This document shows positions 40,396 through 41,831 of a stretch of 41,831 nt of DNA, in pieces. The stretch's first letter is position 1; each line of letters opens with the position of its first letter. A program made the translations under genes and the position numbers. A model generated the notes under the pieces. The model made no database searches and had not been told where the DNA came from. It saw only the letters and a list, made by a program, of their open reading frames with translations. Source of the stretch: Kiritimatiellia bacterium (lineage in GTDB: Bacteria > Verrucomicrobiota > Kiritimatiellia > RFP12 > UBA1067). The DNA lies in NCBI GenBank assembly GCA_017418445.1, contig JAFONM010000015.1:1-41831 (forward strand). Reading direction: 5' to 3'.

Positions 40396-41831
40396 GGACG
40401 CTTTACCTATACGGTCCGCCGGCAAGCGGAAAATCCTGGTGGGCGAACAAGATCGCCGTCGAGACGGGACTTGCCGCCGTCGACCTGGACGCGGAGATCG
40501 TCCGTCGCGCCGGCCGCTCGATTCCCGACATCTTCGCGACCGACGGAGAGAAGGCGTTCCGCGACATGGAAAGCGCGGCACTCATGTCCGTCGACGCTCC
40601 GATCGTCGCGCTTGGCGGCGGGACTCTTCTTCGGGACGGGAATCGCGAGTTCGCGGAGGAAAACGGTTTCGTCGCGGTGATCGATGCGGACGAAGAGGAA
40701 ATCGCGCGCAGGATCGAGGCGGCGAAGGGGACTCGTCCGCTCGGCAACAGGCTCGCGGAGCGCCGTCCGCACTATGCGTCTTTCAAGCACCATGTCGCCC
40801 AGGGGGACGAAATCCTCATGCCCGGACTTCTCCGCGGCAGGGTGACGCCGCCTGTCTCGAAGTCTCATCTCCACCGACTCCTCATCGCGTGGTTCCTGAG
40901 CGGGAAGCGAGTCGAGGATTTCGACGTTCCCGAGAACCCGGGCGCGGACATCGAGGCGACGCTCCGCTGCCTCGAGGCGCTGGAGTCCGCAAACCGCGGC
41001 GGAGAGGCGACGCTGGACTGCGGTGAGTCCGGTTCGACGCTTAGGTTCCTTGCGCCCGTTGCCGCATCCCTGGGCGTGAAGGCCGACTTCGTCCGCCGCG
41101 GCAGGCTGGCGGATCGCCCGATGATAGAGTACGACGGCCTGAAGTCCGGCGTCCACGAACTTCGCGGAGACGTCTCCTCGCAGTTCGTCACGGGACTTCT
41201 CTTCGCGCTTCCGACTCTTGACGGAGATTCCATGATTCGCTTCACGACTCCGCTCCAGTCGCGCGGATACGTGGACATGACGCTCGACGTGGTGCGCGGC
41301 TTCGGCATCGTGGTCGACGAGACTGAGACTGGATTCGCGATTCCGGGCGGACAGCGCTTCACTGCCGCCGGATCCCTCTCTCCCGAGCGGGACTGGAGCG
41401 GAGCCGCGTTCTGGTATGCGGCGAACGCGCTCGGGTCGCATGTCGAGATCGAAGGACTTTCCGAGAAGTCGAGCCAGCCGGATCGTGTCGTCGCCGAGCT
41501 CATCGGGCAGATAAAGTCCGGCGGGACGATAGATGTCTCGGGCTGCCCCGACAACTATCCGGCGCTCGCGGTCGTCGCGCATTCGCTAGGTACGGGCGCG
41601 AAGTTCACGGGGACCGAGCGTCTCCGCCTGAAGGAGTCCGACAGGCTCGCCGCGATGGAGGACGTCTTCGCGTCCCCGAACGACATCGACGCCAGGAACG
41701 ACCACCGTATCGCGATGGCCGCGGCGATTCTTGCAACCGCCGCGGACGCGCCGACGATAATCCATTCGCCCGGATGCGTCCGCAAGTCGTATCCGTCCTT
41801 CTGGTCGGACTTCCACCGTCTTCAGGGGAAC
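40392..41831 (+). CDS. aroKA: Fused shikimate kinase and EPSP synthase (AroK-AroA), cut by the window end
   Basis: A TTG start at 40392 overlaps the aroC-aroB stop (TTGA) and opens a frame of 480 codons to the window edge with no stop. Residues 1 to about 137 are shikimate kinase: P-loop GPPASGKS (8-15), Asp31 and Asp33, FRDMES with Arg57, ALGGGTLL, and Arg115 in RPLG. From about 141 the chain is EPSP synthase: PPVSKSHLHR (154-162), GESGSTLRFLAP, RGDVSSQFVTGLL, CPDNYPALAVV, LRLKESDRLAAM and DHRIAMAAAI. The visible end KSYPSFWSDFHRL is normally near the C-terminus of AroA, so only a few residues are missing. The kinase half is compact (AroK is about 170), with a shortened lid. The two halves catalyse consecutive steps (5 and 6). 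Confidence 0.92.
   Translation, partial: MRTLYLYGPPASGKSWWANKIAVETGLAAVDLDAEIVRRAGRSIPDIFATDGEKAFRDMESAALMSVDAPIVALGGGTLLRDGNREFAEENGFVAVIDADEEEIARRIEAAKGTRPLGNRLAERRPHYASFKHHVAQGDEILMPGLLRGRVTPPVSKSHLHRLLIAWFLSGKRVEDFDVPENPGADIEATLRCLEALESANRGGEATLDCGESGSTLRFLAPVAASLGVKADFVRRGRLADRPMIEYDGLKSGVHELRGDVSSQFVTGLLFALPTLDGDSMIRFTTPLQSRGYVDMTLDVVRGFGIVVDETETGFAIPGGQRFTAAGSLSPERDWSGAAFWYAANALGSHVEIEGLSEKSSQPDRVVAELIGQIKSGGTIDVSGCPDNYPALAVVAHSLGTGAKFTGTERLRLKESDRLAAMEDVFASPNDIDARNDHRIAMAAAILATAADAPTIIHSPGCVRKSYPSFWSDFHRLQGN

Overview
The window is GC-rich and densely coded: about 34 protein genes and one tRNA in 41.8 kb, mostly in runs with 1-4 base overlaps. No phage, insertion sequence or CRISPR array is visible. 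The gene content suggests an anaerobic, fermentative, Gram-negative-type bacterium. Evidence for this is the [FeFe]-hydrogenase maturase HydE, a pyrophosphate-type phosphofructokinase, a FucO-type dehydrogenase, RseP, a lipoprotein PotD and a UDP-xylose synthase. A lineage of the Planctomycetes-Verrucomicrobia-Chlamydiae group (for example Kiritimatiellota or Lentisphaerota) would fit, but this is inference from gene content and cannot be proved without marker genes.

Layout. (1) 156-6411: tRNA-Arg(CCT), then nadE, a UvrD-type helicase with a Gly/Tyr-rich tail, a Ser/Thr kinase with Sel1 repeats, and rsmE, all closely spaced. (2) 6462-11722: fucO on the plus strand, facing a minus-strand pair (hrpA and a small phosphoglycosyl transferase). 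(3) 11875-14184: PPi-dependent phosphofructokinase and an AI-2E/PerM-family membrane protein. (4) 14275-19040: the conserved rpmH-rnpA-yidD-yidC block, followed by a methyltransferase and epmA. (5) 19077-21611: a large secreted M6-like metalloprotease. (6) 21690-26465: potABCD polyamine transporter and a TetR regulator. (7) 26525-30254: cysS, rseP, and convergent hydE. (8) 30377-41831: purE, uxs, asd, aconitase, argF, oligopeptidase A, tyrA and two shikimate-pathway fusion genes, aroC-aroB and aroK-aroA. The last gene runs off the right edge.

The most unusual feature is at the right end. Four shikimate enzymes are encoded as two bifunctional proteins, AroC-AroB (steps 7 and 2) and AroK-AroA (steps 5 and 6). 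They are coupled by 4-base stop/start overlaps to each other and to prephenate dehydrogenase. AroC-AroB is a domain pairing I do not recall from described fusions (AROM, AroKB, TyrA-AroA).

A second theme is promoter architecture. Nearly every transcription unit begins at a copy of TGGTATAAT or a close variant (an extended -10), usually with no convincing -35. In four cases the start codon lies only 7-9 bases after the -10 hexamer, and in a fifth 11 bases after it, which predicts leaderless or nearly leaderless mRNAs. Smaller oddities are repeats inside genes: a 45-bp-period repeat in the helicase tail, a codon-atypical 21-bp-period insert in the methyltransferase, and a frame-sensitive 7-bp x3 repeat in epmA.
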